A stretch of 64,000 nt of DNA, taken from positions 1 through 64,000 of the forward strand of contig JAFAYL010000047.1 of NCBI GenBank assembly GCA_019240405.1, read 5' to 3'. The translations under genes and the position numbers were made by a program. The notes under the pieces were generated by a model. The model was given only the letters and a program-made list of their open reading frames with translations. It was not told where the DNA came from and did no database searches. This stretch comes from Acidobacteriaceae bacterium. Its GTDB lineage: Bacteria; Acidobacteriota; Terriglobia; Bryobacterales; Bryobacteraceae. Below, piece after piece: positions 43,872-54,092 of the stretch (positions within the stretch are counted from its first letter, which is position 1; each line of letters starts with the position of its first letter).

Positions 43872-43985
43872 GCTCCGTCGATCTTAGCAACCCTGCGCTA
43901 TTCCCATAGCAGAGCGTTCATAGGATCGATGCGCGTGCGATGTGAACCTGTCGTTCGGCCCAGTTTTGTTCGGACACAACCCGGG

Positions 43986-44062
43986 TGGTGGATCCTGCAG
44001 GACTCGAACCTGCGACCTCGTGCGTGTGAAGCACGCGCTCTAACCAACTGAGCTAAGGATCC
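43986..44062 (-). tRNA. tRNA-Val (anticodon CAC)
   Basis: A 77-nt gene with CCA encoded. The acceptor stem is GGATCCT/AGGATCC, the D arm is TAGCTCAGTTGGTTAGAGC, the anticodon arm CGTGC-TTCACAC-GCACG has anticodon CAC (reads GTG, Val), and the T arm is CAGGTTCGAGTCCTG. The discriminator base is A. No direct repeat of the 3' end is seen nearby, so it does not look like an integration site in this window. Confidence 0.97.
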
Positions 44063-44152
44063 ACATGAATGCAAGAATCGCACTCTTGATTTTAGATCAC
44101 ATTCTGCTAATTGCTGCGGTCCGCATAACAAGAATGTGTGACGCTAGGATTC

Positions 44153-44770
44153 ATGCCGCACCCGTTCCATATTCTTTACTGCGATGTTGGCGGAGTGCTG
44201 GGTACGAATGGCTGGGATACAACTCTGCGCAAGAAAATCGCAGCACATTTTGGAATTAACCTCAGTGAAATCGAGAGCCGGCATCACTTGATGTTTGACA
44301 GCTACGAGCGTGGACACATGAGTTTCGAAGACTATCTGCGATGTGTATTCTTTGCGGTTCCACGTTCGTTCACTCTCGAAGATGTTCGCGACTACAGTTA
44401 CGACCAGTCGATTGCGTGGCCCCAAAATATAGAGTTCTTCAAGAGAGTGAAAGAGTCGAACAGGCTGAAGCTTGCGCTGATCAGCAATGAAGGTCGCGAT
44501 CTCACCGAACATCGCGTTCACAAGTTCCGTTTACGCGAACTAGCGGATTTCTTGATTTTTTCCCACTGTGTGGGTTATCGGAAACCGGATCGCGAGATTT
44601 GGGATTTGGCGCTACACCTCGCGCAAACCAAGCCAGCCGAATCAATCTATGTCGACGATCGGTTACTCTTTGTTGAAATTGCTGAGGACATGGGGTTCAC
44701 AGCCGTTCAACATGTTTCTCTTGAAAACACGCGCGAACGGCTGCGCCAAATCGGTTTGATAGTGCCTTAA
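44153..44770 (+). CDS. HAD-superfamily hydrolase
   Basis: A 205-residue HAD protein (from the ATG at 44153; a GTG at 44138 would add five residues). Motif I is ILYCDVGGVLGTN, a DxGG form. Motif II is LALISNEGRD (residues 104-113), motif III the Lys in VGYRKPDREIWDLAL, and motif IV the acids in ESIYVDDRLLFVEIAEDMG. The last stretch resembles the phosphoglycolate phosphatase/haloacid dehalogenase group with an alpha-helical cap. The substrate is unknown. It is divergent from the tRNA gene and tail to tail with the SOD gene. Confidence 0.85.
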   Translation: MPHPFHILYCDVGGVLGTNGWDTTLRKKIAAHFGINLSEIESRHHLMFDSYERGHMSFEDYLRCVFFAVPRSFTLEDVRDYSYDQSIAWPQNIEFFKRVKESNRLKLALISNEGRDLTEHRVHKFRLRELADFLIFSHCVGYRKPDREIWDLALHLAQTKPAESIYVDDRLLFVEIAEDMGFTAVQHVSLENTRERLRQIGLIVP

Positions 44771-44782
44771 ACGCCGTGTGCC

Positions 44783-45388
44783 TTATCTCAATCGTTTGTT
44801 GACCTCGTCCCAGTTGACGACATTCCACCAAGCTGAAATGTATTCGGGCCGGCGGTTCTGATACTTGAGATAGTACGCATGCTCCCAAACGTCTAAACCG
44901 AGAATGGGCTTCTGACCTTCCATGAGCGGACTATCTTGATTGGCCGTCGAGAGGATCTCAAATTGTCCCGATTTGCCTTTCACCAGCCACGCCCAGCCCG
45001 AGCCGAAGCGCCCTGTAGCTGCCGCGGTGAACTTCTCTTTGAAGGCATCAAAGCTGCCAAAAGTAGAGTTGATTACACTTTGAATTTCACCTTTTGGCGC
45101 ACCGCCGCCAGCCTTGGAAAGAAGATTCCAAAATAATGAATGATTCGCGTGGCCTCCGCCGTTGTTTCGAACGGCCGTTCTAACGGATTCAGGAACTGGA
45201 GCGCAATTGTTCGCTAGTAACTCTTCGATGGACTTGTTTGCGAGGTCGGGCGCCGACTCCAGCGCTTTGTTGAGATTCGTCACATAGGTGCCGTGGTGCT
45301 TGTCATGATGAATTTCCATCGTTGTTTTGTCGATGTGCGGTTCCAAAGAATCCGCAGGGTAGGGAAGTGGTGGAAGTGTAAATGCCAT
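44783..45388 (-). CDS. sodA: Superoxide dismutase, Mn type
   Basis: A 201-residue Mn/Fe-family superoxide dismutase of cytoplasmic type. The metal ligands are H27, H83, D166 and H170 (IEIHHDKHH-like start, [25 protein letters not shown]). The Gln in NQDSPLM (Q151) is at the position typical of Mn enzymes, rather than the Gln near residue 77 of Fe enzymes. It removes superoxide and is followed after 64 bases by nagA on the same strand. Mn or Fe use is inferred. Confidence 0.93.
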   Translation of the reverse strand: MAFTLPPLPYPADSLEPHIDKTTMEIHHDKHHGTYVTNLNKALESAPDLANKSIEELLANNCAPVPESVRTAVRNNGGGHANHSLFWNLLSKAGGGAPKGEIQSVINSTFGSFDAFKEKFTAAATGRFGSGWAWLVKGKSGQFEILSTANQDSPLMEGQKPILGLDVWEHAYYLKYQNRRPEYISAWWNVVNWDEVNKRLR

Positions 45389-45452
45389 ATGTTTTCTCCC
45401 GATAAGTAGATCGATTGAATTCCTTCCGTACTAGTTTCTCTTAACGGATGCA

Positions 45453-46646
45453 TCAGGCCCGGTAAACGGTGCTGCCCGCGACAACGGTTTCCCTAACTGT
45501 CAATAATTGTGCGCTCTCATCCCAAGAAAAGCGGACGAAATCAGCTTTCTCTCCGGGAGCGAGACCGCGCTGCCGCCCAGCGATGCGAGTGACGCGAGCC
45601 GGGTTCGTGCTAGCCATCACAAGCGCATCCCGAAGCGATACGCCTCCCAAACGCACTGCGTTGCCGACCGCTTGATCCATCCGGAGCGCCGAGCCCGCGA
45701 GGCGTGTAGTACCGTGCATAACGACACTGCCGTTCGCGCGAAGTTCTACATCAACCTGCCCCAGTTTGTACGGTCCTGGGCTGCACATTGCGGGCATGAC
45801 GGCATCGGTGATTAGAACAGATCTTTCAATTCCCTTGGCGCGGACGGCGGCATGGAAAAACGGAGGAGGAATGTGGATTCCATCAACAATGAAACTGGCT
45901 GCCAAACCGTCAGCCGCGAGTTGATCAAAAATATAGTTTTGCGTCTTTGGAAGCAGCGGATGTGCGGCGTTGCCGAGGTGTGTCGACATACTTGCACCGG
46001 CATCAAGCGCGGCTCGAATCTGCTCTGATGTGGCTTTCGTATGACCGATGCTCGCCACCGCTGCGGAGCGAACCACATGCCCGATATAAGAGACAATTCC
46101 GGGCCACTCGGGTGAGACTGTCACGAGCCGGACATCTCCGTTTGCAGCTTCCTGCCATCGCTTGAACTCTTCAATATCCGGCGGCCTGATGTGCTCTATT
46201 GGATGCGCACCGCGTGGCCCATCCTCGGGTGAGATATTAGGCCCTTCAACGTGAAAAGCTTCTATCGCGTCCCCTTCTGGCATGTTATTCCGACAGAACT
46301 CTTCCTTGGCGGCCGCGAGATTTTGAAGCGCACCCATCATGCGCTCTCTTGATCCTGTAATCACAGTCGGGAAGAAGCGAGTGACTCCCGTCCCAAACAT
46401 GGTACGAATCGATCGGGCGATCGCTTCGCGAGATGCGGAAGGATCGTTATAGTCCACCCCCGCGAACCCATTTACCTGCACATCGACGAAGCCTGGCGCG
46501 ACGAACTCTATCTCGTTCGGAGTGCGAATAAGTTCATCAGTTCCTTGAATGGCGCGTTGATACTCAACTTGTAAGACGGACGAGCTTCCGGCGATCTTGC
46601 CGATTAGAACTTTGTTACTTGAGCCGATGCTTTCTGCTTCCGACAT
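45453..46646 (-). CDS. nagA: N-acetylglucosamine-6-phosphate deacetylase
   Basis: A 397-residue amidohydrolase that converts GlcNAc-6-phosphate to glucosamine-6-phosphate in amino-sugar recycling or chitin use. Metal and substrate motifs are FVAPGFVDVQVNGFAGVDYN, FHVEGPNISPEDGPRGAHP, ASIGHTKAT, STHLGNAAHPLLPK and VLITDAVMPAMC. The lid sequence THLGNA differs from the more common THLFNA, which marks a subfamily. No nagB or chitinase gene is adjacent. It lies downstream of ilvE after a 361-base gap with a structured RNA candidate. Confidence 0.88.
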   Translation of the reverse strand: MSEAESIGSSNKVLIGKIAGSSSVLQVEYQRAIQGTDELIRTPNEIEFVAPGFVDVQVNGFAGVDYNDPSASREAIARSIRTMFGTGVTRFFPTVITGSRERMMGALQNLAAAKEEFCRNNMPEGDAIEAFHVEGPNISPEDGPRGAHPIEHIRPPDIEEFKRWQEAANGDVRLVTVSPEWPGIVSYIGHVVRSAAVASIGHTKATSEQIRAALDAGASMSTHLGNAAHPLLPKTQNYIFDQLAADGLAASFIVDGIHIPPPFFHAAVRAKGIERSVLITDAVMPAMCSPGPYKLGQVDVELRANGSVVMHGTTRLAGSALRMDQAVGNAVRLGGVSLRDALVMASTNPARVTRIAGRQRGLAPGEKADFVRFSWDESAQLLTVRETVVAGSTVYRA

Positions 46647-46885
46647 TACGCTTCGTCCTTGTTTTATTCACAAATATTGCACAGGTGGCGTCGCGTAACT
46701 GCATCTGAAGCCAATAAATAAAAGATGTTGAAAAGAAGGGGTGAAACTTGAAAACAAGCTAGCCTTTCTCACGGAATTGAGGTAAAACACTGAATAGATC
46801 CGGCGCGGGCGTCGGGCAAAGCAGGTAATCTCGGGGGAGGTGGCTGCTTGGTTTGAAGCTCGCGCTCGGGACTACCAAATTGGAA

Positions 46886-46981
46886 TTGGATCAACGAAAG
46901 TTGGTCCAAAACTCAGGGCAGAAATCAGATCCTCCGAGCATTCGCTGCTTGGTAGCGGTGGGTTTCTGCCCTGTAGGTTTT
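46886..46981 (+). ncRNA. Structured RNA candidate between nagA and ilvE
   Basis: This 361-base gap (46647-47007) has no gene. It holds a 10-bp hairpin with a GAAA tetraloop (46886-46909, one G-U pair), a second stem of 11 perfect bp (46914-46924 with 46963-46973) extended by AAAAC/GTTTT (46908-46912 with 46977-46981), and inside it a small hairpin (CGCT/AGCG at 46943-46957). The GNRA loop favours the plus strand. It could be a small RNA or, on the minus strand, the terminator of ilvE or leader of nagA. The rest of the gap shows nothing clear. Confidence 0.4.
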
Positions 46982-47007
46982 GAGCCTCAGTCGATTGGCA
47001 AATGCGG

Positions 47008-47958
47008 TTAGGCTTCGACAGGCTCCGCTTCGGGAACACCGGGAACGGGCATCAGCCAATTGAACGCATTCTTAACGCTTCCAGTGACTATCTCGAAGAA
47101 GCGCTGCTGAATCTCTTTCGTGATCGGCCCGCAGCGCCCGTCACCTACGACGATTCGATCGACCGAACGGATGGGAGTCACTTCCGCCGCTGTTCCCGAA
47201 AAGAAAACCTCTTCGGCGATATAGAGCATTTCGCGCGGGATGAGCGTTTCGCTCACCGGTATACCGAGCTGCTCGGCGATCTTCAGGATGGTATCGCGCG
47301 TAATCCCAGGCAAGACAGATGCCCCGAGAGGAGGAGTGAGCAGATTTCCATTACGGACTACGAACAGATTTTCACCCGAGCCTTCACTCACATAACCTGC
47401 ATTATCCAATGCGATGCCTTCTTCGTATCCGTTAACCGCTGCTTCCATACGGATGAGCTGAGAATTCATATAATTGGCACCCGATTTGGCCAGTGCTGGA
47501 AGCGTGTTCGGCGCGATACGGGTCCAAGACGAGACACAAACGTCCACGCCTCGCGCGAGGCAGTCCGGACCTAAATAGCTGCCCCATTCGTAACAGGCCA
47601 TGTAAGTTTCAATCGGGTTGTTCTTCGGCAGTACACCCACGTCGCCGTAGCCGCGCAGAATAATGGGGCGAATGTAGCAGGAGCGAAGCTTGTTTGCTTG
47701 CACCAGTTCAACCATGGCTTCTGTGAGCTCATCAAGCGAGTACGGAACTTCCATCCTGTAAATCTTGGCCGAATCGAGCAGGCGCCGCGTATGGTCGACG
47801 GCGCGGAAAATCCCAGGTCCTTGCTTAGTGTCGTAGCAACGGATTCCCTCAAAAACGGAGCTGCCGTAATTCACTACATGGGCAAGGACATGAATCTTGG
47901 CTGCATCCCACGGGATGAGCCGCCCGTTGTGCCAGATCTTCTCAGTGGCTTTCACCAT
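47008..47958 (-). CDS. ilvE: Branched-chain amino acid aminotransferase
   Basis: A 316-residue PLP enzyme of fold type IV. The start is IWHNGRLIPWDAAKIHVLAH then VVNYGSSVFEGIRCYDT. The PLP lysine lies in the segment LAKSGANYMNSQLIRMEA (around residue 161), and the strand GYVSEGSGENLFVVRNGNLL is the family signature. It catalyses the last step of Val, Leu and Ile synthesis. Its 5' end is 69 bases from the start of the histidine operon, divergently. Confidence 0.93.
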   Translation of the reverse strand: MVKATEKIWHNGRLIPWDAAKIHVLAHVVNYGSSVFEGIRCYDTKQGPGIFRAVDHTRRLLDSAKIYRMEVPYSLDELTEAMVELVQANKLRSCYIRPIILRGYGDVGVLPKNNPIETYMACYEWGSYLGPDCLARGVDVCVSSWTRIAPNTLPALAKSGANYMNSQLIRMEAAVNGYEEGIALDNAGYVSEGSGENLFVVRNGNLLTPPLGASVLPGITRDTILKIAEQLGIPVSETLIPREMLYIAEEVFFSGTAAEVTPIRSVDRIVVGDGRCGPITKEIQQRFFEIVTGSVKNAFNWLMPVPGVPEAEPVEA

Positions 47959-48027
47959 GCTGCTGCGATTATAGCGGAGAGTAGCTGTTTGGTCGAAACC
48001 CGAATGGTTCCGGGAATACTAGATAGT

Positions 48028-48195
48028 ATGAAGGACAAAAACACCGAGCGCTCGGACCTGCGGGATCGCAATAAGGCCACCGAGGAACGGCCCGTCCCGT
48101 CTCAAGCGGAAGGTGACTTGGAAACTGTCGAAGAAGACTTGGACCAGAAGGAAAAGTCAGAGAAACAGGGCGGTACGGCTTCCGGCAATCGCTAA
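48028..48195 (+). CDS. Small charged ORF coupled to hutH
   Basis: A 55-residue protein beginning MKDKNTERSDLRDRNKATEE and ending KQGGTASGNR. About half of its residues are charged, with no hydrophobic core, so it is likely disordered. Its TAA stop shares a base with the ATG of hutH (TAATG), so the two are translationally coupled and the ORF may be a leader that controls hutH translation. The ATG at 48004 would add eight residues. No family is recognised. Confidence 0.5.
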   Translation: MKDKNTERSDLRDRNKATEERPVPSQAEGDLETVEEDLDQKEKSEKQGGTASGNR

Positions 48196-49703
48196 TGTTG
48201 GAAATTAGCGGTCAGGCGCTCAGTCTCGCAGACATTGCTTCTGTAGCCCTCAGCGAGAGGACGATATCTCTTTCTGAGAGGGCACGGGGACGTATGCAGG
48301 CCTCACGAGAGGTAATTGAGCAAGTCCTCCGCGAAGGCCGCGTGGTTTATGGCGTCAATACCGGATTCGGAAAACTGTGCGATGTCCGTATTCCCGCTTC
48401 CGAGTTGGAAACGCTTCAATTGAACCTCGTTCGCAGCCACGCTTGCGGATTAGGAGAACCGCTCTCGGAGGCCGAAACGCGAGCTATGATGCTGCTTCGC
48501 GCGAATGTCCTTGCTCGTGGGAATAGCGGGTGCAGGGTTGAAGTCGTCGAAACGTTGTTGAGAATGCTCGAACAGCGAGTACATGCGGTCATTCCGGAAA
48601 AGGGGTCGGTCGGCGCAAGTGGCGATCTCGCACCACTGGCGCATCTTGCCTTATCCATGATCGGCGAAGGACAAGCGCGGTTTGGACAACAAACGCTGCC
48701 CAGCATGGAAGCGCTTAGGCAGGCCGAAATTGCCCCATTGCGGCTGGCTGCTAAAGAAGGGTTGGCATTGCTAAACGGAACGCAAGCGATGGCGGGCGTG
48801 GGGGCGCTTGCGCTATGGCGAGGCTTAAGAATTGCCGCATTGGCGGATCTCGCGGGCGCGATGAGCCTCGAAGCCTTGCGGGGCACGCCCGTTGCATTCG
48901 ATCCTCGGATCCAAGAGTTACGGCCACACCCAGGGCAAATAGTCGCAGCCGGACATTTGAGAGATCTGCTCGAGGGCAGTGAGATTCGCCAATCGCACGT
49001 GACAAACGATCCGCGTGTGCAGGATGCATATAGTCTGCGATGTATGCCTCAAGTTCATGGGGCAGTCCGTACGGCGATTCAGCATGCGCGCGAAGTCACA
49101 GAAATTGAAACAGGCTCGGCCACAGATAATCCGCTTGTTTTTGCCGATAGCGGGCAAGTATTGAGCGGCGGCAATTTTCACGGGGCGCCCCTCGGAATGG
49201 TCTATGATTACGCGGCAATCGCTCTAACTGATCTGATCAGTATGAGTGAACGTAGAATTGAGCGTTTAGTCAATCCTGATTTGAACGAAGGATTGCCGCC
49301 GTTCTTGAGTTCTCATCCTGGAACATCATCGGGCTATATGATCGCTCAGATCTGCGCAGCCTCGTTGCTGAATGAGGCCAAAGTTCTGGCGCATCCGGCC
49401 AGCAGCGACAACGTTCCGACATCGGGCGGCAAAGAAGACCACGTTTCCATGGGAATGACATCTGCGCTGAAACTCAGGCAAATTGTTTCAAACGCAGAAT
49501 CAGTTGTTTCTATTGAACTCCTTGCAGCAACGGAAGGCTTGGATTATCGAGCGCCGCTTCGCTCATCGAAGCGGATTGAGCGGGCCCGGGAGCTGATACG
49601 CTCTTTGTCTGCGCGATTGATTGCAGATCGCCCGCTATCGCCGGATATTGAACGCGTCGCGCAAGCAGTCGGCCATGGAGATTTTGACGAATTTGTGTCT
49701 TGA
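48195..49703 (+). CDS. hutH: Histidine ammonia-lyase
   Basis: A 502-residue cytoplasmic enzyme that removes ammonia from histidine to give urocanate. The self-formed MIO cofactor comes from Ala141-Ser142-Gly143 in GSVGASGDLAPLAHL. Other catalytic parts are VYGVNTGFGKLCD (Tyr52) and the conserved LLNGTQAMA. The gene overlaps the small upstream ORF by one base and is followed by hutU after 22 bases. Full length. Confidence 0.96.
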   Translation: MLEISGQALSLADIASVALSERTISLSERARGRMQASREVIEQVLREGRVVYGVNTGFGKLCDVRIPASELETLQLNLVRSHACGLGEPLSEAETRAMMLLRANVLARGNSGCRVEVVETLLRMLEQRVHAVIPEKGSVGASGDLAPLAHLALSMIGEGQARFGQQTLPSMEALRQAEIAPLRLAAKEGLALLNGTQAMAGVGALALWRGLRIAALADLAGAMSLEALRGTPVAFDPRIQELRPHPGQIVAAGHLRDLLEGSEIRQSHVTNDPRVQDAYSLRCMPQVHGAVRTAIQHAREVTEIETGSATDNPLVFADSGQVLSGGNFHGAPLGMVYDYAAIALTDLISMSERRIERLVNPDLNEGLPPFLSSHPGTSSGYMIAQICAASLLNEAKVLAHPASSDNVPTSGGKEDHVSMGMTSALKLRQIVSNAESVVSIELLAATEGLDYRAPLRSSKRIERARELIRSLSARLIADRPLSPDIERVAQAVGHGDFDEFVS

Positions 49704-49725
49704 GAAGGAGCGATAAAGGAAGTTC

Positions 49726-51387
49726 ATGATCGAGGTGACAACGGAAATCACGGCCCCCCGCGGGACAACATTGAGCTGTAAGGGTTGGCATCAAGAAGCT
49801 GCGATGCGGATGCTGATGAACAATCTTGATCCGGCAGTTGCCGAAAAGCCGGAAGATCTGATCGTTTACGGAGGAACTGGGCGTGCGGCTCGAAACTGGG
49901 AATGTTTCCATGCGATCGTGGGATCGCTACAAGGTCTCGAGGATGACGAAACATTGCTGGTGCAATCCGGCAAGCCTGTGGGCGTCTTTCGAACGCATTC
50001 AGAAGCGCCGCGTGTTTTGATTGCGAATGCAAATCTGGTTGGGCGCTGGTCGAATTGGGACGAATTTCACCGGCTCGAGAAACTGGGTTTAACGATGTAC
50101 GGCCAAATGACGGCCGGCTCCTGGATTTACATCGGCAGCCAGGGAATTGTGCAGGGTACGTATGAAACGTTCGCCGAAGCCGGGCGGAAACATTTTGGCG
50201 GTGAACTAAAACGAAAGCTCATTGTGTCTGGGGGGATGGGCGGCATGGGCGGAGCGCAGCCTCTCGCAGCCACAATGAATGGCGCGTGTTTCTTGGGGAT
50301 TGAAGTTGATCCTGCGAGGATTGAAAAAAGAGTTCAGACAAAGTATTGCGATCATCTGGCGACTGATCTGGAAGATGCGCTTTCGATGATTGATCAGGCG
50401 CGACAGCGCGGGCGTGCTATTTCAGTCGGCTTAGTAGGAAACTGCGCTGACGTTTTGCCTGATCTCGCGCGGCGCGGAGTGGTCCCGGATATCATAACGG
50501 ACCAGACCAGCGCTCACGATCCGTTGAACGGTTACGTGCCGAACGCGATGACTTTAGATGCGGCGATCCAGTTGCGAGAGCGCGATCCGGAAGAATACGT
50601 TCGGCGCTCGATGTCAGCCATGGCGACACATGTGCGAGCAATGCTTGAACTGCAACGCGCAGGGTCGGTTGCATTCGACTACGGAAATAACATCCGTGCA
50701 CAAGCGAAGAGCGAAGGCGTAGAGGACGCGTTCAACATCCCGGGTTTCGTGCCGGAGTACATTCGTCCTATGTTTTGTGAGGGCAAAGGTCCATTTCGCT
50801 GGGTCGCTCTCTCGGGAGATCCCGACGACATTCGCAGGACGGACCGGCTGGTATTGGAGATGTTTCCGCACAAAGACGATCTGATCCGTTGGATCCATTT
50901 AGCCGGAGAACGCATCAGTTTCCAGGGGCTTCCGGCGCGAATTTGTTGGCTCGGGTATGGCGAGCGTGCAGAATTTGGGCTCGCTATCAATGAACTGGTG
51001 CGTCGTGGCGAGATCAAAGCTCCTATCGTGATTGGGCGCGATCACCTCGATACAGGCTCGGTTGCATCCCCCTACAGAGAGACCGAAGGCATGCGCGATG
51101 GCTCGGATGCAATAGCCGACTGGCCGCTTCTGAACGCACTGATCAATACCGCAGCCGGCGCTTCGTGGGTTTCTATTCACAACGGAGGCGGAGTAGGTAT
51201 CGGGTACTCCCAGCACGCGGGTATGGTTGTTGTGGCCGACGGAACGGCCGAGTGTGACGGCCGGCTCGAGCGAGTGCTCACGTCTGATCCGGGTACAGGC
51301 ATCGCGCGGCACGCGGACGCGGGTTATGAGAAGGCCGTCGAGGTTGCCAAACGCAAGCACGTCAAAATCCCAATGATGCCCCGGTAA
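49726..51387 (+). CDS. hutU: Urocanate hydratase
   Basis: A 553-residue NAD+-dependent enzyme, second step of histidine breakdown (urocanate to imidazolone propionate). The NAD region is [20 protein letters not shown], and other family marks are [20 protein letters not shown] and the C-terminal [19 protein letters not shown]. The start ATG at 49726 is preceded by AAGGAAG. It shares a base with hutI (TAATG). Confidence 0.96.
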   Translation: MIEVTTEITAPRGTTLSCKGWHQEAAMRMLMNNLDPAVAEKPEDLIVYGGTGRAARNWECFHAIVGSLQGLEDDETLLVQSGKPVGVFRTHSEAPRVLIANANLVGRWSNWDEFHRLEKLGLTMYGQMTAGSWIYIGSQGIVQGTYETFAEAGRKHFGGELKRKLIVSGGMGGMGGAQPLAATMNGACFLGIEVDPARIEKRVQTKYCDHLATDLEDALSMIDQARQRGRAISVGLVGNCADVLPDLARRGVVPDIITDQTSAHDPLNGYVPNAMTLDAAIQLRERDPEEYVRRSMSAMATHVRAMLELQRAGSVAFDYGNNIRAQAKSEGVEDAFNIPGFVPEYIRPMFCEGKGPFRWVALSGDPDDIRRTDRLVLEMFPHKDDLIRWIHLAGERISFQGLPARICWLGYGERAEFGLAINELVRRGEIKAPIVIGRDHLDTGSVASPYRETEGMRDGSDAIADWPLLNALINTAAGASWVSIHNGGGVGIGYSQHAGMVVVADGTAECDGRLERVLTSDPGTGIARHADAGYEKAVEVAKRKHVKIPMMPR

Positions 51388-52688
51388 TGGAGTCAGAGTC
51401 GCATCCCATCGCGATTGTGAACTGTGGCCAACTGGTGACCCTTGCTGGTCCGGCGCGGCCTCGGGTAGGGCAGCAGCTTAGGGATCTTTCGATAATTGAC
51501 AGCGGCGTGATGCTCGTCCGCAATGGCCGGATCGAGACCCTGGGCAGGCATCAAGAGGTTAAGGGGCAACTGACCCCTGAATATGAAGTCATCGATGCCG
51601 AGGGTCGTGCCATTCTTCCCGGGTTCGTGGATGCGCACACGCACATTGTGTTCGCAGGAACGCGAGCAGATGAGTACGAACTGCGAGCCACAGGCGCAAC
51701 TTATCAGCAAATAGCGGAAGCTGGTGGCGGGATCCGATCGACGGTAAGAAAGACTCGCGACGCGTCCGAGGGCGCGTTATTCAACGCTGCGGAACGCTAT
51801 TCGAATTGGTTCTTGCGGACGGGAACGACTACCATTGAAGCCAAGTCAGGGTATGGGCTTTCGCTCGTAGATGAAATCAAAATTCTGCGGGTGATCCGGC
51901 GGCTGAATCGAACGACCCCCCTCGAATGCGTGCCGACGTTCTTTGGTGCCCATGAAATACCAGACGAGTATCGAGGGAGAACCCGCGAGTACGCAGAACT
52001 CGTAGCGCGGGAAATGCTTCCGGAAGTCGCTGAACAAGAGCTGGCGGAGTATTGTGATGTGTTCTGTGAGCCCGGTGTATTTGACGTTCCAACTTCGCGG
52101 TCTATTTTGACCTCCGCGCGGAAACTCAGTTTTGGTTTGCGAGTTCATGCTGATCAACTTTCACAATCGGGAGGAGCGGAAATGGCAGCCGAGCTCGGGG
52201 CGGCGACCGCTGATCACCTGGAACATGTCGCGGAGCGGGGAATTGAGGCGTTGCAGCGCGCCGGTGTGCAACCCGTGTTGCTTCCAGCTTCGGTATACAC
52301 GCTGGGATCCAAGCGATTTGCACCGGCCCGACGGATGATCGAAGCAGGGCTGGGTATTGTTTTGGCGACCGATTTCAACCCAGGCTCTTCGCCTACGCCC
52401 TCGATTCCCTTCGTGCTCTCGCTTGCGTGTACCCAAATGGGTATGACTCCGGCAGAGGCGATCACGGCAGCGACCATCAATGCAGCGTGGAGCCTAGGAC
52501 GGGGTACCGAAATTGGTTCGCTCGAGGCAGGGAAGCGCGCTAACTTCGTCATTCATGACTGCAGGGATTATCGCGAAATTCCATACTTCGCGGGAATCGA
52601 ATCCGCAATGGCAGTGTTTGTCCGCGGGGAGCCGGTCACCGCGAAGACTCCGTGCCCGGAGAACATAGGCGCGAGAGTGCCGCAGTAA
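51387..52688 (+). CDS. hutI: Imidazolonepropionase
   Basis: A 433-residue amidohydrolase that opens the ring of imidazolone propionate to give N-formimino-L-glutamate. The metal motif is [20 protein letters not shown], later ligands lie in [20 protein letters not shown], and the TIM-barrel Asp region is [11 protein letters not shown]. It joins hutU by TAATG at its start and hutF by TAATG at its end. Confidence 0.95.
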   Translation: MESESHPIAIVNCGQLVTLAGPARPRVGQQLRDLSIIDSGVMLVRNGRIETLGRHQEVKGQLTPEYEVIDAEGRAILPGFVDAHTHIVFAGTRADEYELRATGATYQQIAEAGGGIRSTVRKTRDASEGALFNAAERYSNWFLRTGTTTIEAKSGYGLSLVDEIKILRVIRRLNRTTPLECVPTFFGAHEIPDEYRGRTREYAELVAREMLPEVAEQELAEYCDVFCEPGVFDVPTSRSILTSARKLSFGLRVHADQLSQSGGAEMAAELGAATADHLEHVAERGIEALQRAGVQPVLLPASVYTLGSKRFAPARRMIEAGLGIVLATDFNPGSSPTPSIPFVLSLACTQMGMTPAEAITAATINAAWSLGRGTEIGSLEAGKRANFVIHDCRDYREIPYFAGIESAMAVFVRGEPVTAKTPCPENIGARVPQ

Positions 52689-54091
52689 TGAGTGATCATA
52701 GCGAAACGGGTTGGTTCGCCGATCTTCTTTATCTGAACGGCAAATTCGAAAGCGAGCTGGCGATGTTTGCCGGCAAGAGCGGCCGAATCACACGTTTCTC
52801 CAAAGATCCCAGCGATCTTGCGCGTGCCTGCCAGTTGAGGAGGCGAGCGATCCTGCCAGGACTTATCAACTGTCACTCGCACTCCTTTCAACGCGTTATT
52901 CGCGCCCGGACCGAGCACCGAACGGCTGCACGCCGGGATACGTTCTGGACTTGGCGCGAAGCGATGTATCACGCCGCTAACCGACTCTCGCCAGAAGATA
53001 TTTATCATGTGGCCCGCATGGCATTCATCGAAATGCTGAAGTCTGGCATTACGACCGTGGGCGAGTTCCACTACTTGCATAATGCGCCGGATGGGTCGCG
53101 CTATGCGGATCCTAATTTGCTCGCCTTGAAGGTATTACGTGCGGCTGGGGAAGTTGGCCTCAGGATTGCGTTACTGCGAACGGCTTACGCGAGAGCAGGC
53201 CGTCAGAGCCAGCCAAATCCGGCGCAGGCGCGATTCATCACACCAACTCCGGAAGTGTTTTTGGCTGATACGGATGCTCTGGTCGAAAGGTTGCAGAATG
53301 ATAGAACGCTGGACTCTGCTTGGGTGGGCATCGCGCCTCACAGCATCCGTGCGCTCCCAACTGACTACTTGGTCGAGATCGCGGGGTACGCGCGCGCAAG
53401 GCAGTTGCCCGTCCACATGCACGTAGCGGAGCAGCGGGCGGAAATCGATGAATGCCTCGTAGAGCACGCGCTACGGCCAGTCGAGTTGATTGAGAGGCTG
53501 GGCGTTCTCGACGCGCTGTTTACCGCCATTCACGCGATCCATATAACTCGGGAAGAGGCCGGGTTCTTGGGCCGGGCGAGAGCACGGGTTTGTGCTTGTC
53601 CCACCACCGAACGGAATCTCGGTGACGGGGCGGTTCGAGCCGATGAACTCGGTGAAGCTGGCGTGGCGATCTGTTTAGGCTCGGACAGCAACATTCAGAT
53701 CGACCTTCTTGAGGATGCGCGCCTTCTCGAGTATCATCTCCGCATGAATAAGCTCGAGCGGGCAATTCTTGCTCCGGACTCGAGCGAAGATGCCTTAGCG
53801 AAGCGGCTCTTCGCGGCCACAACGGAAGTAGGCTCCGCGGCGCTAAAAGCTCCTGGAGGCAGCCTCGAAATCGGACGGCCCGCGGATTTCTTTACGATCG
53901 ATTTGAATGATCCCTCAATCGCGGGATCGGGGAATGAATCTCTTTTGAGTCACGTTGTCTTTTCTCTTGAGCGCACAGCGATTCGCGATGTCTTTGTAAA
54001 TGGCGACATCGTGGTCCAAGACGGGCACCACAAACTAGAAGAGACGGTTACCAGCGAATTCGACTGCATCCAGCGCCGGCTCTGGAACTGA
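52688..54091 (+). CDS. hutF: Formimidoylglutamate deiminase
   Basis: A 467-residue amidohydrolase that converts N-formimino-glutamate to N-formylglutamate, the first step of the five-step branch of histidine use. The ATG at 52688 shares its first base with the hutI stop codon. The metal motif is LINCHSHSFQRVIRARTE, later motifs are GVGIAPHSIRALP-like (WVGIAPHSIRALPTDYL), HMHVAEQRAEIDECL and CLGSDSNIQIDLLEDARLLE. In the known pathway this needs an N-formylglutamate deformylase (hutG), which is absent here; an M20 peptidase gene follows directly. Confidence 0.93.
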   Translation: MSDHSETGWFADLLYLNGKFESELAMFAGKSGRITRFSKDPSDLARACQLRRRAILPGLINCHSHSFQRVIRARTEHRTAARRDTFWTWREAMYHAANRLSPEDIYHVARMAFIEMLKSGITTVGEFHYLHNAPDGSRYADPNLLALKVLRAAGEVGLRIALLRTAYARAGRQSQPNPAQARFITPTPEVFLADTDALVERLQNDRTLDSAWVGIAPHSIRALPTDYLVEIAGYARARQLPVHMHVAEQRAEIDECLVEHALRPVELIERLGVLDALFTAIHAIHITREEAGFLGRARARVCACPTTERNLGDGAVRADELGEAGVAICLGSDSNIQIDLLEDARLLEYHLRMNKLERAILAPDSSEDALAKRLFAATTEVGSAALKAPGGSLEIGRPADFFTIDLNDPSIAGSGNESLLSHVVFSLERTAIRDVFVNGDIVVQDGHHKLEETVTSEFDCIQRRLWN

Positions 54092-54092
54092 C

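Noticed and set aside
43986-44062. An integration site at the tRNA-Val gene
   Set aside because: No integrase, no repeat of the tRNA 3' end and no change in gene content around it.
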